From assembly GCA_010093685.1 (NCBI GenBank), contig MU006226.1:508964-572963 (forward strand): a DNA stretch of 64,000 nt, given 5' to 3'. The position numbers and the translations under genes are program-made. The stretch comes from Ophiobolus disseminans. Lineage: Eukaryota > Ascomycota > Dothideomycetes > Pleosporales > Phaeosphaeriaceae. This document shows, in pieces, positions 24,928-36,856 of this stretch (the first letter of the stretch is position 1; each line of letters opens with the position of its first letter). The notes beneath the pieces are model-generated. The model ran no database searches. It saw nothing but the letters and a program-made list of their open reading frames with translations, and was not told the DNA's origin.

Positions 24928-27900
24928 GTTGTCGGTTCTTTGTGTTGAGTTGCGAGCGGTGAGGGGCGGTGAAGTGCAGAATTTTCTAATATTGCTGCGA
25001 TTCACGATCTGTGTGAGGGCCTCAAGCTCTGACTGGTGCAATTTCTGGAAAGGCGAACACCAAAGGGTAGCGGTGAACTTCACAGTAGGGAGGTGCACAG
25101 TTGCGACAACAACACAATGTAGGACTGCCGAATGAAGGGTAGTTCTCCGTGAACGTGTTTATTGAGTGCAGAGTTTTCCGTCAGTGCTGAAGTTATACAC
25201 GCTTTCACGATTTGAACATCAACGCCTGTGCTTCACGATCGCCTTTTCGCGTCGCATCCATGCGCGAGCACGAGCATACAGGCCATCAGTGAAAAGTCAT
25301 CGGCATGTAGTGACATCGTACCTGCTCCACAGTGAAGGGTGCGCTGTCTGTTATGGAGTGTAAACAAAGATATACACAGGAGTACCATGAGATTCATAAA
25401 TCGGATACCAACCCACTTCTGCAGCATCACGGATAGCATCCGCAGGCCCACAAGATATCCACCTGCCAGCAATGGAGGTAAAGCATTAACATTCCCGCGC
25501 TAGTCGTGGATTTCTTCTCGATCTCATAGGCTGCAGGGCCTGCCTAAAACGTGTGCTGTCGTTGCGACTTTGTTGTTCGCTCCACACCGCCATGAGAATT
25601 CCAGGGACGAGTGGATACGCAACTCCAACAACAGGAAAGGCTGCCCGTATGTTACCTGCAGTAGTCGCTGTGGAGTCCATCGAGTACCTGTCGAGCACGC
25701 TTTTGTGGTGGCAAATATGCAGGACACTGCAGACTACTGCGCGTCCGTATTTAGAGTGCAGTCGCGAGCTTACCGTGGCTTAGGCGGAGGAATCCAGGCT
25801 TTCTGGGGCCGGACAAAAACCAGCAGGAAAGGCAGGACGATATCGAGGCGTGCGACGATTCGTGCAAGGCTGTCTACACCGACTTTGTTTCATCTCCACA
25901 GCATGCTGCATGGCAGCCACTGTACTGAGGACACGATGCTGCACCCGAGGGCACGCTTGCAACGAGTCCGATAGCATGAGCGTTCCCCAGGTCCCAGACG
26001 TCTGATCAGTCCGCAGCCGCTACCCGCCCGACCGTGCGTGGTCGTCGGCGGAACTCGAGGGACACAGGCTGGCGTACCAGAGGCTCGTTGAGCGCCAACT
26101 CTCGAAACAGCTGTCATGCTGCTTTGGGCGCATAGGTCGCCCCTGAGCCGTACATTGGGGGATAGAGAAGTCCCCGAGGCCGATACAGTGCAGTGGCAAG
26201 CATCTCAATAACGGTCTTGTTGGAGCACCTCGTGGAGGGTGGGCGACGCAGCCGGCCACCAGTCAGAAGCCAGGTGGCAGTTGTCGTGCGACGTGCCCCG
26301 AAAGCAGCGTGTGGTGCCTTTGCACCCGGCTGACATTCCTCTCTGCTGATCGAGGCCGGGTTCAGCGCGGCTAGACTGTGTTGGCACACGTACAGCAGCA
26401 GCGCCATGCCCATTATTATGAAGCAGAGCAGGGTCGATGTTTCAGCGGGCGGTCCTTGTCAACCATCCGCTGCATAACGCTCGCTGCTGTCATAACGGGT
26501 GGGTCCTTTGACGAGTCTTTGATGAATGATCAAAGGCATTCAGGCCGGCCGCAGCCGTCGCAAGCAAGGCGGGCATGGTGACGGAGCGCAGAGAACCTGC
26601 TAGAAAGTGGGTGCCGCTGCTTTAGTGCCGAAGTCGTGGCTTGCATCACCTGCCAGGATTCGGGGCCGGCTGGCCTTGGAATGGCGAGCTAATGGCGCGC
26701 AATGGTGAATGGCGGAAGCGGACAGGGGCCACCGATGCGGCATAGCGCTGTGACACCGCCTTCCGCTGCTTTGTTGGCTTCAGGACATGCGGCCAAGGTG
26801 CTCAGCTTCTCATATACCCAGCCTGCCCTCCTTTACCCGCTCTCACCACCACAAACCGTACAGATGCCGCCATAACATACACCCACACCTTGACCTCTTC
26901 GTCCCTGTTCGCAAGCTCAGCGTTGCTTCCTCCTCCACACCCTCGCACCTTCCGTCTTCCGCAGCTGCCCTAATAATCGCCGCATTCCACTCGTTCCTTC
27001 CGCAACCGCCGCACTGCTGAGCCACCGTCAACACCGTCATCCCTCCCCCGGCTCCCACCACGTTTCTCCTCACCACCACGCTCTGCGCCAATCTGGTCAA
27101 CCATCTACACGCCGACGCCGGTCATTGATTTGATGTGATATAGAGAGCGAGCTGCTGGATCATCCGATACCTATCCGACAGCTAGCCTCGTGTTTACTCA
27201 CACCTCACGTCACCCTCGACCTCACCACCTGCGCCGCACACCAGCTTCTTGGAACAGACGTTTGATGCTCTATCGATCAGACATCTCTTCCAGCGAAAGC
27301 CGACAACACTAGCACCTCGACACCTTTCGAGTCATCATCGCTAGCTCCACTGAGTCCGTGCCTCTTGACTCACCTCGACCACGCGTCCGACAGACAACGA
27401 CCTCTTGTCTGCCGCCCACGCATTGCACGCTTTACGACTTTCCTCCCTTCACGCAGCGACCACCCTCCCCTTCCGGACGTCCCCGACTCCGCACGAAACG
27501 CCCCTCGATAGCTCGTAGACCCGGGCTATCCATACGCTTTTAATACCGTCCAATGAGAACCACACTCTCTTGATCGTTTCCTTGTCTTTTCCAGTCGACG
27601 GACACCTGTGCATATCACCGACGACTTCGCGTTGCTTTCAGTACCTTCCGGACGGATCACTGCAGCCTCCAGCTCATTGACGCCATTGGTCCGTGCTTTC
27701 ATCCCGGATCGGACCCAACCTAACCATTTATTACTATCTTCACACTTCTGGCAACCTAAAAGTCCGATAGAGCATCGCCTTTGGGTCGACGGCTGTCCTC
27801 CCTTTGTTTGTTACGGATCGACCTTCCCATTCCGTGTTTCATCTGTTACTGAGCGAGCTTCATTCTCACACTCACCTCGAGCGATCAGCCATCGGTAGAC

Positions 27901-27949
27901 TTTTGAGTCCTCCTCGGCCGCTTCCCATCTCACCTTTCCAATCGTCCCT
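24928..27949. other. 3-kb non-coding stretch including the kinase leader
   Basis: Short overlapping frames on both strands at 25.4-26.4 kb show no family motifs or codon-like pattern. From about 26790 to 27949 the plus strand is pyrimidine-rich with several upstream ATGs (near 27133, 27265 and 27553), as expected for a long promoter plus 5' UTR of the kinase gene. Confidence 0.45.
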
Positions 27950-29851
27950 ATGGAGTGTATGCGCAATCAGCTTTACGAAGGCGTTGTGCTCAATGGACGG
28001 TACGAAACCATCTCTCCACTCAACCATGGCTCCTTCGGCATGGTCTTCCAGGCCAAGGATTTGGTAACTGGCGACAATGTCGCTATCAAAGTCATTACCA
28101 AGCCCACCGCGGCCGTCAACTGCCCTTCTGCTTTCTCCGTCGACGAGCGCTCCGAGGAGCTTGGCGTCCACCTGCACCTCGGTTCCCACGACAATGTTGT
28201 CAACCTGCTTCAGTCCTTCGAGACTCAGAACCACATCTACCTGGTTCTAGAGTTCTGCTCGAACGGTGATCTTTACGAGGCCATCCGTCTTGACAAGGGC
28301 CCTCTGGAGACAGAACACGTCCGCGACTTTATGATGCAGCTCGTTGGTGCCGTTGAGTTCATCCACTCCAAGGGTATCTACCATCGCGATATCAAGCCTG
28401 AGAACATCTTCCTCACCCAGTCTGGCACGATGAAGCTGGGTGACCTTGGTCTCGCTACTTCCGACTCTTGGTCTTGGGAGGTCGCCGTCGGCAGCGACCG
28501 CTACATGGCTCCTGAGCAGTACGACCCTACCAATGCTGGCTACTCTCCCGCCAAGGCCGACATCTGGGCCATTGGTATTGTTCTACTCAACGTTCTGTTC
28601 CAGCGCAATCCATTTGCTGTACCTTCGACGTCGGACCCTTTGTACGCCGACTTTGCTCTTGACCGCCAGAGCCTTTTCGATGTCTTCCCCAACATGTCGC
28701 AAGACGCCTTCGAAGTCATCAGACATTGCCTTGCCATCGACCCTGAGAAGCGTAGCCTGTCGGCTGTCAAGTCCGCCCTGAATCGCGCCATCACTTTCAC
28801 TACTGATGACGAGAGCCTTGACGAGTTCTGTACCGAGGAGCGTGACGTTGTTGCCGTCGGCGCCAACCGCGAGCCACTCAGGACACCGTCCATCAGCACT
28901 CCTCACCTGGAGAGCGACGGATCTTTCCCTTGGGCCAAAGCGCTCGCCATGTCTCCACCGCAACCTATTCGCCAGCTGTCTGCTATTCCAGACACTGAGA
29001 TCTACGGAGACGACATCTATCCTGGTTACTCGTACGCTGTGAAGCCAGATAACGCCTCTGCCGTATCTTTTGTGGACTCCGGTTTGGGCTTATCGTTCAA
29101 GTCATCTGACGTCATGCAACCCGAATCGCTCCATGTCACGCGATCAAGGCCGATGCCGATCTCCGGCTCGCTTCCGGCTAAACCCTTTAACAGCATGTCA
29201 TCGGTCTTTGGCAAGAAGCGTGATGTCTTCTCCAAGAGCTGGAGCGACCTTTGGGACGAGGAGGACGACGATGCGCAGTTCCTCGCCGAGCTTGAAAACA
29301 GCTACACACCCATTGCTGCTGAGAAGCAGGTCAAGAAGGTTGTGTCTGAGGCTGGCTCTGGCGTTTCCACCCCTCGTGGCGGCCTGGCTGAACTCAAGAA
29401 CCCTGCCATGGTCCACAACAGCAGGAGTCGCTCGCCCAAGGGTCGTCGCATTGTCGATCACGTCAGCGAAAACACCGGCTTCATCTTTGAGGAGCACCAG
29501 ATGCCCGCCCGCTCGCCTATGCCTAGGCGCTCATCCGCTGACAAGTGGGCGGCCCTTGGTGACCGCAGGCGTGGTCCCGCTGTGCAGGCGATGCCTCAAA
29601 CTCCGTCAAAACCCAAGTCTCCCAAGCAAGCTCAGTCCGTGCCGACCTCCGCCAGGAAGCGGAGCAAGACCGGAACCGGGAAACGACCAATCCACTGGGG
29701 CCCAGGGCAGTCTGAGAACAAGGTCAAGACCCCAACTCATTCCAGCTGGGAACAGAAGGTGGACAATTGGTACAAGAGCAAAGATTGGCGCCAACAATCC
29801 AGTCGTGTTCAGGAGAACGACGACATTGGTGACCTTGAGTGGGTGTGGTAG
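27950..29851 (+). CDS. Serine/threonine protein kinase, Ran1/Ksp1-like
   Basis: One exon, 633 residues. The kinase domain covers about residues 15-285: glycine-rich GSFGMV loop, VAIK lysine (about 46), catalytic HRDIKPEN (about 145), a DLG in place of the usual DFG (about 164), and the MAPEQ activation-segment end. The insert between the VAIK strand and helix C and the overall pattern resemble the Ran1/Pat1, Sks1/Vhs1 and Ksp1 group, which links nutrients to growth, meiosis or filamentation. Residues 290-633 are Ser/Pro-rich with basic patches and probably regulatory. The long upstream leader with upstream ATGs suggests translational control. Confidence 0.85.
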   Translation: MECMRNQLYEGVVLNGRYETISPLNHGSFGMVFQAKDLVTGDNVAIKVITKPTAAVNCPSAFSVDERSEELGVHLHLGSHDNVVNLLQSFETQNHIYLVLEFCSNGDLYEAIRLDKGPLETEHVRDFMMQLVGAVEFIHSKGIYHRDIKPENIFLTQSGTMKLGDLGLATSDSWSWEVAVGSDRYMAPEQYDPTNAGYSPAKADIWAIGIVLLNVLFQRNPFAVPSTSDPLYADFALDRQSLFDVFPNMSQDAFEVIRHCLAIDPEKRSLSAVKSALNRAITFTTDDESLDEFCTEERDVVAVGANREPLRTPSISTPHLESDGSFPWAKALAMSPPQPIRQLSAIPDTEIYGDDIYPGYSYAVKPDNASAVSFVDSGLGLSFKSSDVMQPESLHVTRSRPMPISGSLPAKPFNSMSSVFGKKRDVFSKSWSDLWDEEDDDAQFLAELENSYTPIAAEKQVKKVVSEAGSGVSTPRGGLAELKNPAMVHNSRSRSPKGRRIVDHVSENTGFIFEEHQMPARSPMPRRSSADKWAALGDRRRGPAVQAMPQTPSKPKSPKQAQSVPTSARKRSKTGTGKRPIHWGPGQSENKVKTPTHSSWEQKVDNWYKSKDWRQQSSRVQENDDIGDLEWVW

Positions 29852-30736
29852 GCTTACCGCCTGCCACTTGTAGTCTTGACACTTTATCATCCCTTTCCTT
29901 ATTTCCTTGATTTTTTTGGAGCGCGTTGTTTGCACGAAGCAAGTATCCCGCACACCTTTTTCAACATACCGGAACCAACCAAATACCCTCAGCAAGCCAG
30001 ATTGTAGCGCTAGAGATACCATTTCCTTGTCTCCTCTCCACTCTATACCTGTACTCTCCACTATACGGCACCTACCTTTTGCCAGCATCATACCCTTTCG
30101 CTTCTCCACTGTCGATTGGTATCTCTCCTTTGTTACATACCCCTGGGGTCCTGTCTGGTAGCTTTTGAAAGAAACAGCATCTTGGATCTTGTTCGTTTGC
30201 ATTGGGCGGAGTGGAAAAACCAAACTGTTCATTTTGATGAAAGGAGTTTCATCAAAGATTGACATATATGAAAGCGAGCGGAAAGCGGCATATGGGACGG
30301 CGTTTTTTGTTATTTTTTGGATCTCCTTTGTGTGCATGCAATGGCAGGCCAGAGGGATTATTCACAGTTCGCTTCTACACCTAGGGATGATTAGTTAGTC
30401 AAGACTCGTATCCGTCGGTGATTGACCATGTTCTCTCGAAATGAGGATCATGCGAAATCCGGGATTTACCCACTCAAAAACTTGTCTTTGTCTGCATTGT
30501 GACGTGACTGACTTCAAGACCGCACAGCAGAACCCTCCGCGGTGGACTATTCCCCATCGCGACAGCCTCGTCGTAGCGCTTACACCCAGGAACGGAAGGT
30601 GCGTATGCATAAGGCTACATGGAGACTTATCCTGAATACCGATCGGACAAGATGCGATTCTAGAGTTTGGCGCCTAGCACCACAAGGCATATATGGCCAC
30701 GAAACATACCCATCATTATCTTCCCGCGCAACTACA
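29852..30736. other. Intergenic region between kinase and FAD oxidoreductase
   Basis: 885 bp in tandem orientation. The first half probably holds the kinase 3' UTR and the second half the oxidoreductase promoter. No further gene seen. Confidence 0.5.
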
Positions 30737-32270
30737 ATGGTCCTCTGTCGAGTCATCGTTCCTCAGCCTCCCCATACCTCCATCACACAACCACCCACAC
30801 CAACCACCCCCCTTCTTAAAACTTCAACCCCCCAAATCCTACCCGTCCCCAACCCCGTACCCTCCTACTGGCTCAGCCAACCCCACAAATACGCCAATCT
30901 ACGCTCCACACCCGACCTCCCTGAACAATGTACCGTCCTGCATCCACTCTGCCTCGACGATACTGACGTCTCCAGGCGACATAGCAATAATCGGCTCCGG
31001 CCTCTCGGGCATGCTAACACTTTACCACATTCTCTCCACCGCACCCGCACACTCCCGTCCGAATGTCATGTTGTTCGAAGCACGAGAATTATGTTCCGGA
31101 GCTACGGCGCGCAATGGCGGGCATGCGAAAGTGAAGATAGCGACGCTGGTAGGGAAGGAGAGTGGTGGGGAGAGGGATAAGATGCAGGCTTATGTGGCGG
31201 GTGTGATACAGGAATTGGAGAGGATAGTTGTTGCTGAAGGTTTGGGGGAGGAGTGTGAGTTTGAAGTACGCAGGAGCTTGGATGTCTTTTTGCATGAGGG
31301 GGAGTGTGAGAAGATGAAGGGGGTGTATGATGCTGCGATACTGAAGGGCGAATACTGGGCGAGGAATATCGACTTCGTAGGAGCGGACGAAGCGGAAAAA
31401 GCATCGGGTGTGAAAGGTGCGGTGGGCGCTTTCATCTGTCCCGCTGCGTCTTTTTGGCCGTATAAACTCGCCACGGGGATTCTTGAAGTGCTGATACGCC
31501 GGTTCCCAGAACACATCAATGTCCAAACCAACACGCTCGTAACATCGCTCGAGCACGGCATCCTGCACACTCCGCGCGGCGCGCTTCACTCAGAGAAAAT
31601 CGTGCTCGCAACGAATGCATGGACAGCTGGACTTGTGCCTTCTTTCAACGGTACAATCACGCCCGTGAAGGGAATGGCGTGTCACATCGCCCCCTCCCAT
31701 CCCCATCCCGTATTTCCACACTTAAAAACTACATACAACATCTACTTCCCACCCGGGGCAGACTACCTCAATCCGCGTCCCGACGGAAGTATCGTCGTTG
31801 GCGGTGGGGCTTGGCTTTTCCCCAGCAAGGACAGCTGGTACAACAATTTCAACGACGCGCAGCGCTTTGCGTCAGATGTAGAAAACCATTGGCGAGACGG
31901 GTATATGCAAAACACGTTTCTGGGCTGGGAAGATAGTGGCGCGGGACCGGATAGTGTGTGGGTGGGCATCATGGGGTCTACGGACGATGGCATGCCGCAC
32001 GTGGGGCGTGTGCCCGAGGATGAGTATAAGGGTGTGTGGATGTTGGCGGGGTTTAATGGGGGTGGGATGGCGTTGGTAAGTTGCGTCTGGAGCAGGAGTG
32101 CAGATTGGAGTACTAACGAGTGGCAGATTGCTACGGCTGCGAAGGCGGTGGCGAAGATGGTGTTGGAGGATTTGGGGTTTGAGGATGTGAAGGATGAGTT
32201 TGGGTTGTTGGAGGGGATGGGGACGAGTGGGCGAAGATTAAATAAGGATGGGAGAGGGGGTGTAGAGTAG
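30737..32270 (+). CDS. DAO-type FAD-dependent oxidoreductase
   Basis: Model: 30737..30929, 30976..32075 and 32127..32270, 478 residues. The first 46-nt intron (GTACCG...TCCAG) restores the family N-terminus: PVPNPVPSYWLSQP, then RSTPDLPEQ joined to CDIAIIGSGLSG, the dinucleotide-binding GxGxxG. The second intron is 51 nt, in frame and stop-free, but has perfect GTAAGT, TACTAAC and GGCAG signals. CSGATARNGGH is the typical flavin-contact motif, and GFNGGGMAL lies near the C-terminus. Relatives oxidise amines or amino acids with FAD (OrdL/gamma-glutamylputrescine oxidase-like); substrate unknown. A frame starting at 30693 also reaches the Rossmann fold but gives an unrelated, Pro-rich N-terminus. 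Confidence 0.88.
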
Positions 32271-32393
32271 ATGGGTGTCAATTATAGGAATTGATGGATA
32301 GATATATGGTATATGCAAGAATTGGGTATCATGTGAAAGGAAATGTGTCTCAAAAAAGCCCCTCCGCCATCATCTGTCAAGATATGACCTGTC

Positions 32394-33486
32394 TCAAGCA
32401 GCTGGCGGCAATCCAGGCCCAGGGGTCGTCGGACTCGCGGGCCCCTTGCTCTTCCTCCTTTCCTTCTTCTCCTTCTTCGTCAAGGGTGCCACGCTGCCTT
32501 TCCTGCTATGCGTGTCGATTGGCGTCGGTGCTGCCTTTGGCGTAGGTGCAACCGAGGGTGCTACGCTGGGTGGTTGTGTGTCGAGCTTGAGTGCATTAAT
32601 CTGCGACGAAGCTGCCTGCTCCTGTGCTTTATTCCTCTCATCCACCGCATTACGTGTGTTTGTAAAGACGAATGCGCCTGGCTCGCCCTTGAGCGGGTTC
32701 TCGTCCATGTATTCGTCGCCATAGCGGTTGGTCATGAGCAAGGACTGCATGAACAGCGCGTCGGAAAACTCCTCAGTCGCTTCGACAGGGTCAGCGACTG
32801 CTGCTGTCACTGTGCCCTGTGACTGATCTAGATCCATGGCTGCTAGCGTCGGACTACCTATGCGACTGCCTGCACGGCTTCCTATCGCTGCTTTCGGCGC
32901 ATCGAACGTCGGCGGAAGGTAGGAGTGTCCAGTAGCGGGGCTCCAGTGCGTCATCTCCTGAGATAGCTCGGCGATTTGCTGCATACGCGTCGATACTGTG
33001 AGCTGTGTAAGCTGTTAGCTCTGCTTTACAAGCAACACGCGCGTCTAAGGTGAAGTTACACACCAGCCGCGCACGCACAACATCCAACAGGCTCGGGGCC
33101 ATGGCGATGCGCGTGCCTTGGTTGTACCAATTGCCCTCGACAGATGTCTCGATCCTGTTGTCCACCTCGACCTTGTTCTGCCGCTGGTAGAGCCATGGTT
33201 GGCCCTCGCCTTGTGATTCTCCCGCTACGACGAACTGCAGGCCCGATGGAATGCTCCGTAGTCGATCGTCGAAGATCTTACGGTCATGGATGATATGGTT
33301 GCTAGCAGGGTCATCGCGATGTTGGTTCAGGATGGCAGTGTTGTTGCAGGCGGGCTCGTTGAACTGCGATACGTAGAAATACCAGCAGAAGTTGTTGGCT
33401 GCGTTGATGTTCTGCTCTGGAAGTTCATTGAGTGCGGGGGGTATATTGAAGTCTTGGTCATCGAGGAGCGGCACTCGCATGGCCAT
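32394..33486 (-). CDS. MED6: Mediator complex subunit 6
   Basis: Two exons on the minus strand, 33486..33064 and 33002..32394, give 343 residues; the 61-nt intron has GTGTGT and ACACAG borders in phase 0. The Med6 fold is recognisable: a conserved N-terminal block with FCWYFYVSQFNEPACNN, then WYNQGTRIAMAPSLLDVVRAR, where a short strand leads into the helix before a Ser/Thr-rich segment. The C-terminus has a Lys-rich KKEKKERRKSKG patch and a Pro-rich end. Med6 sits in the Mediator head and couples activators to RNA polymerase II. An in-frame ATG at 33594 would add 36 low-complexity residues. It diverges from the MMTAG2-like gene. Confidence 0.88.
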
Positions 33487-33639
33487 TGTGTCGGTTCGAG
33501 TAGTCGAGTAGTCGAGTTGTGTCAATGTGAAGTGATTCCTTTGAGGCTGTGGGGAAGGGAGAGCTTGGACCCTGAGCGCTGGCACCTCCGTCATTTGGCC
33601 GCAACTTTCGCGCTCTCACCTCTCCACAACCACAACACC

Positions 33640-34420
33640 ATGGATCTGCTCCAGACAGTGCGCAAAGAAGGCAGTCGGTAAGTCATTATATGTCTAGTAC
33701 TATTACCCTCATCTAACACGGCACAGGGGCGGACGCGCCGAGTTCAAGTGGGAAGATGTCAAGGGCGATGCGCAGCGCGAAAACTACCTGGGCCACTCGC
33801 TCATGGCCCCCGTCGGCCGCTGGCAGCAAGGCCGTGACCTGAACTGGTATGCGAAAGGCGACGACGAGTCAAAAGAAGCCGAGGCTGAGCGCATCAAAGA
33901 GGAGAAGCGCAAGCTGAAGGAGGCCGAGGAAGACGCCATGCTGGCGGCTATGGGCCTGCCCGTGCCCGTGCGAGACAACGCGAACCTGACACCACTCGGG
34001 AAGAAGGCGCACGAGGCCGACGTGGATGAAGCCATGGACGAGAAGGCCAAGGAGGGCGAAGATGAAAACAAGGTGCGGAGAAGGGACCAGAAAGAGAAGT
34101 CACGAAGGCACAGGGACGGCGATCGCGAGCACAAGAGGCGACATCGCTCCAGGACTCGGTCACGGGATCGGGAGCGCCGCCACAGACACCGAGACCGCTC
34201 ACGTTCCCGCGACAGGCGCCGAGGCGAGGATAGAGATGACAAGCACCGACACAGGTCAAGGAGTCGCGAGCACAGGCGACGGGAGGAGCGTCCTGAGCGT
34301 CCTGAGCGTCGAAGAGATCGAGACGATGAGCGCCCAAGATCACGTTCGAAAGACCGACGGCGCAGAAGGGACACCAGGAGCAAGTCACCATATGAGAGAC
34401 CGGAGAAGAGAAGGGACTGA
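33640..34420 (+). CDS. MMTAG2-like RS-rich nuclear protein
   Basis: Two exons, 33640..33677 and 33727..34420, give 243 residues; the 49-nt intron is in phase 2. The N-terminal domain has the MMtag signature: [14 protein letters not shown], then [14 protein letters not shown], then [11 protein letters not shown] Lys/Glu-rich helix follows, and residues from about 125 are dense in RS, RD and HR dipeptides as in splicing-associated proteins. The human relative (C1orf35) is nuclear and poorly characterised. A role in RNA processing is inferred from the RS tail. Only 153 bp separate it from MED6. Confidence 0.88.
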
Positions 34421-34905
34421 CGGTCAAAGATGTTTGCATGCCAAATACGGCTGCGAATACTCGCAAATTGCATCCACAATTACCGCATACCTATCTGGTG
34501 GAATCGTACCAGTAAGATCAAATATCTCAGCCGGCCATGATTTCTGGATTCCCATCCTTTACCTCGTCCACATAATAGTCAGACCCTTTTGAGGTCTACC
34601 TAACATCACAGTGTGTGGATGGGTTGGCCAGTTGCTCAGTCTACCATTTGGGGCACAGAGCGCGTTGTGTTGCTCGGCAGTTATTGCATCCCGAAAGTCA
34701 TGCCGAACAGGCCGGCTCCCCAGCTTCTCCACCTCCACCTTATGTACTCTGACACTCACATGCGGGGTTAGTTGAATCGAGTATTTCAAGCGTCTCCTTA
34801 CCCCGCAAACCGTTATTCCGTCTTATTCAATACCTCAATATTGCTTTCAACACCACTTCTACACCTGACATAGTGATCATTAACTTGACTTCAAACTGTC
34901 TCACA
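34421..34905. other. Intergenic region upstream of amidase
   Basis: 485 bp between two plus-strand genes. Probably a 3' UTR and a promoter. No gene seen. Confidence 0.5.
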
Positions 34906-36602
34906 ATGGACCCAACACCACCCACAGCAGACTGGCAATCCCTAGCAAAATCCAAACGAGATTCCGTCTTCGCAAACATTCCTAAAGACTGGCTCCTCCC
35001 CGCATATCTAACCTCCCAATACACCGAAACATCCACCCTCTCCGTCATCGACGTCCCACGCACATGCGGCCTCCTATCCGCAAAAGAGCTGGAAATCACA
35101 GAGCAATACGATGCCACCGAGCTCGTACAGCTCATGTCAACGGGCCAATTAAAGAGCATCGACGTCGTAACCGCCTTCTGCAAACGTGCCGCCATCGCCC
35201 ACCAATGCTGCAATTGCTTGACGGAAATCTTCTTCGACCGCGCCCTCGCTCGTGCAGCTGAATGCGACGCCTATCTCGAAACCGAGGGCAAGCCCATGGG
35301 CCCCTTACACGGCCTCCCGATTAGCCTCAAAGACTCCTTCAACGTAAAAGGCGTCGATGCAACAATCGGCTACGTCTCGTTCATAGCCCGCCCACCAGCT
35401 AGTACAAACAGCACTGTCGTCGATCTACTCGAACGCGCCGGCGCAGTCTTGTACGTGAAAACAAATCTCCCGCAAACAATGATGACAGCAGACTCGCACA
35501 ACAATGTCTTCGGCCGCACGCTTAATCCGCACAACCTCGCCCTCACCGCCGGCGGGTCTACAGGCGGCGAAGCAGCCCTCGTCGCCATGAAAGGCAGCGT
35601 CCTAGGCGTAGCCACCGACATCGCTGGCTCGAATCGCATCCCAGCACTGTGCTGCGGTGTCACGTCGATTAAACCGACGGCGAGTCGCGTCCCGTTTGCA
35701 GGCGGCGTTCCCCCTGGGCGACTAGGCTCGCCGTCGCCGATTGTGCCTGTTATAGGGCCGTGCGGGCGATCCATCCGAGACTTTGAATTATTTCTCAAGA
35801 CGGTAATCGACGCCAATCCCTGGACTCTCGACGAAAGCACTTTGAACGTCCCATGGCGCAGCATTGCGCCCTACACTCGTCCGCTGCGCTTCGGCCTTGT
35901 CCGAGGCTGCAAGCAAAGACCACTACATCCGCCCATTGCCCGCGCCCTACACACCACCGCCACGTCCCTCAAAGCCGCCGGCCACTCCATCACCCGACTC
36001 GACGACAAAGTCCCGGAGTTGTACGCATCCGCGCTCCTCGCGTGTAAATTCTTCTCCATCGACACTTCTGCCACACCACTCGCTCACATCTCTTCCTCGC
36101 ACGAGCCACCCATTCCCTCGCTCGCTGGTTCGAATTTCCCAGAGCTAAGCGCCTGGACCCCGACGTTGGATGAGCTGTGGAGTATGAATCTCGAACGCGC
36201 AGCGACATGTCGCGCGTGGCGCTCCGTCATAGTCGCTGAAGATTTAGACGCCGTGATCATGCCTGGATACCAAGCCGTCGCACCAGAACACGATTCGTAC
36301 GGCTTGCCGGTTTACACCGTTGTGCAGAACTTGTTGAATTATCCAAGTGGTATACTTCCGGTAGGCAACGCCGTGAAAGAGCTTGATGGAGCGTTTGTGA
36401 AGGAGGGGGAGGTGTGTGAACCAACGTGTACGTTTATGTATCGAATTGACAAGGGGGGAGTGACTCATGCTAATCTACCATCGTAGATAATCCGGATATT
36501 AGCGAGGGTATGCCGACGCATGTGCAAGTCATGGGGCGTCCGATGATGGACGAAGAGTTGCTCCAGATTATGGGGGAAGTGCAGCGCGTGGTGGGGGCGT
36601 AA
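34906..36602 (+). CDS. Amidase-signature hydrolase (acetamidase type)
   Basis: Two exons, 34906..36427 and 36487..36602, give 545 residues. The 59-nt intron (GTACGT...CGTAG, branch GCTAAT) supplies the expected C-terminus HVQVMGRPMMDEELL. The Ser-cisSer-Lys triad is visible: Lys in LPISLKDSFNVKG, cis-Ser in LTAGGSTGGEAAL and the nucleophile in GVATDIAGSNRIPA. The length and the N-terminal helix match fungal acetamidases and fatty-acid amide hydrolases. It would hydrolyse small amides to acid plus ammonia in the cytosol. Without the terminal exon the protein would end in an unrelated stretch. Confidence 0.9.
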
Positions 36603-36856
36603 GAATTGTTGGGTGGGGTAGGAGAGGAGTGTGGGTGGGTAAGTTTAGTGCTTGGGATGGAGGGTTTAGGGATATGGAGTGCGGTGGGTGGGAAGGAGAG
36701 TGGCTATATGCGAATACATGCTATTTGCATGTTCGAGCTATTTTTTTGCTAATTGGTGTGTGAAGATGCGGCCAGGTGGTGTATGTTTCGGCACGTGATG
36801 CGGCGTGGAGAAATTTATTTCATATCGAAGGATTATCTTTCTGTGGAGCAAGAGTA

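Noticed and set aside
25486..26413. Overlapping open frames on both strands in GC-rich DNA
   Set aside because: None has domain motifs, signal peptide, splice partners or a consistent frame; the composition fits chance openness in GC-rich DNA.
33784..34479. Minus-strand 231-codon Ser/Arg/Leu-rich frame
   Set aside because: It is the antisense reading of the RS-rich tail of the MMTAG2-like gene.
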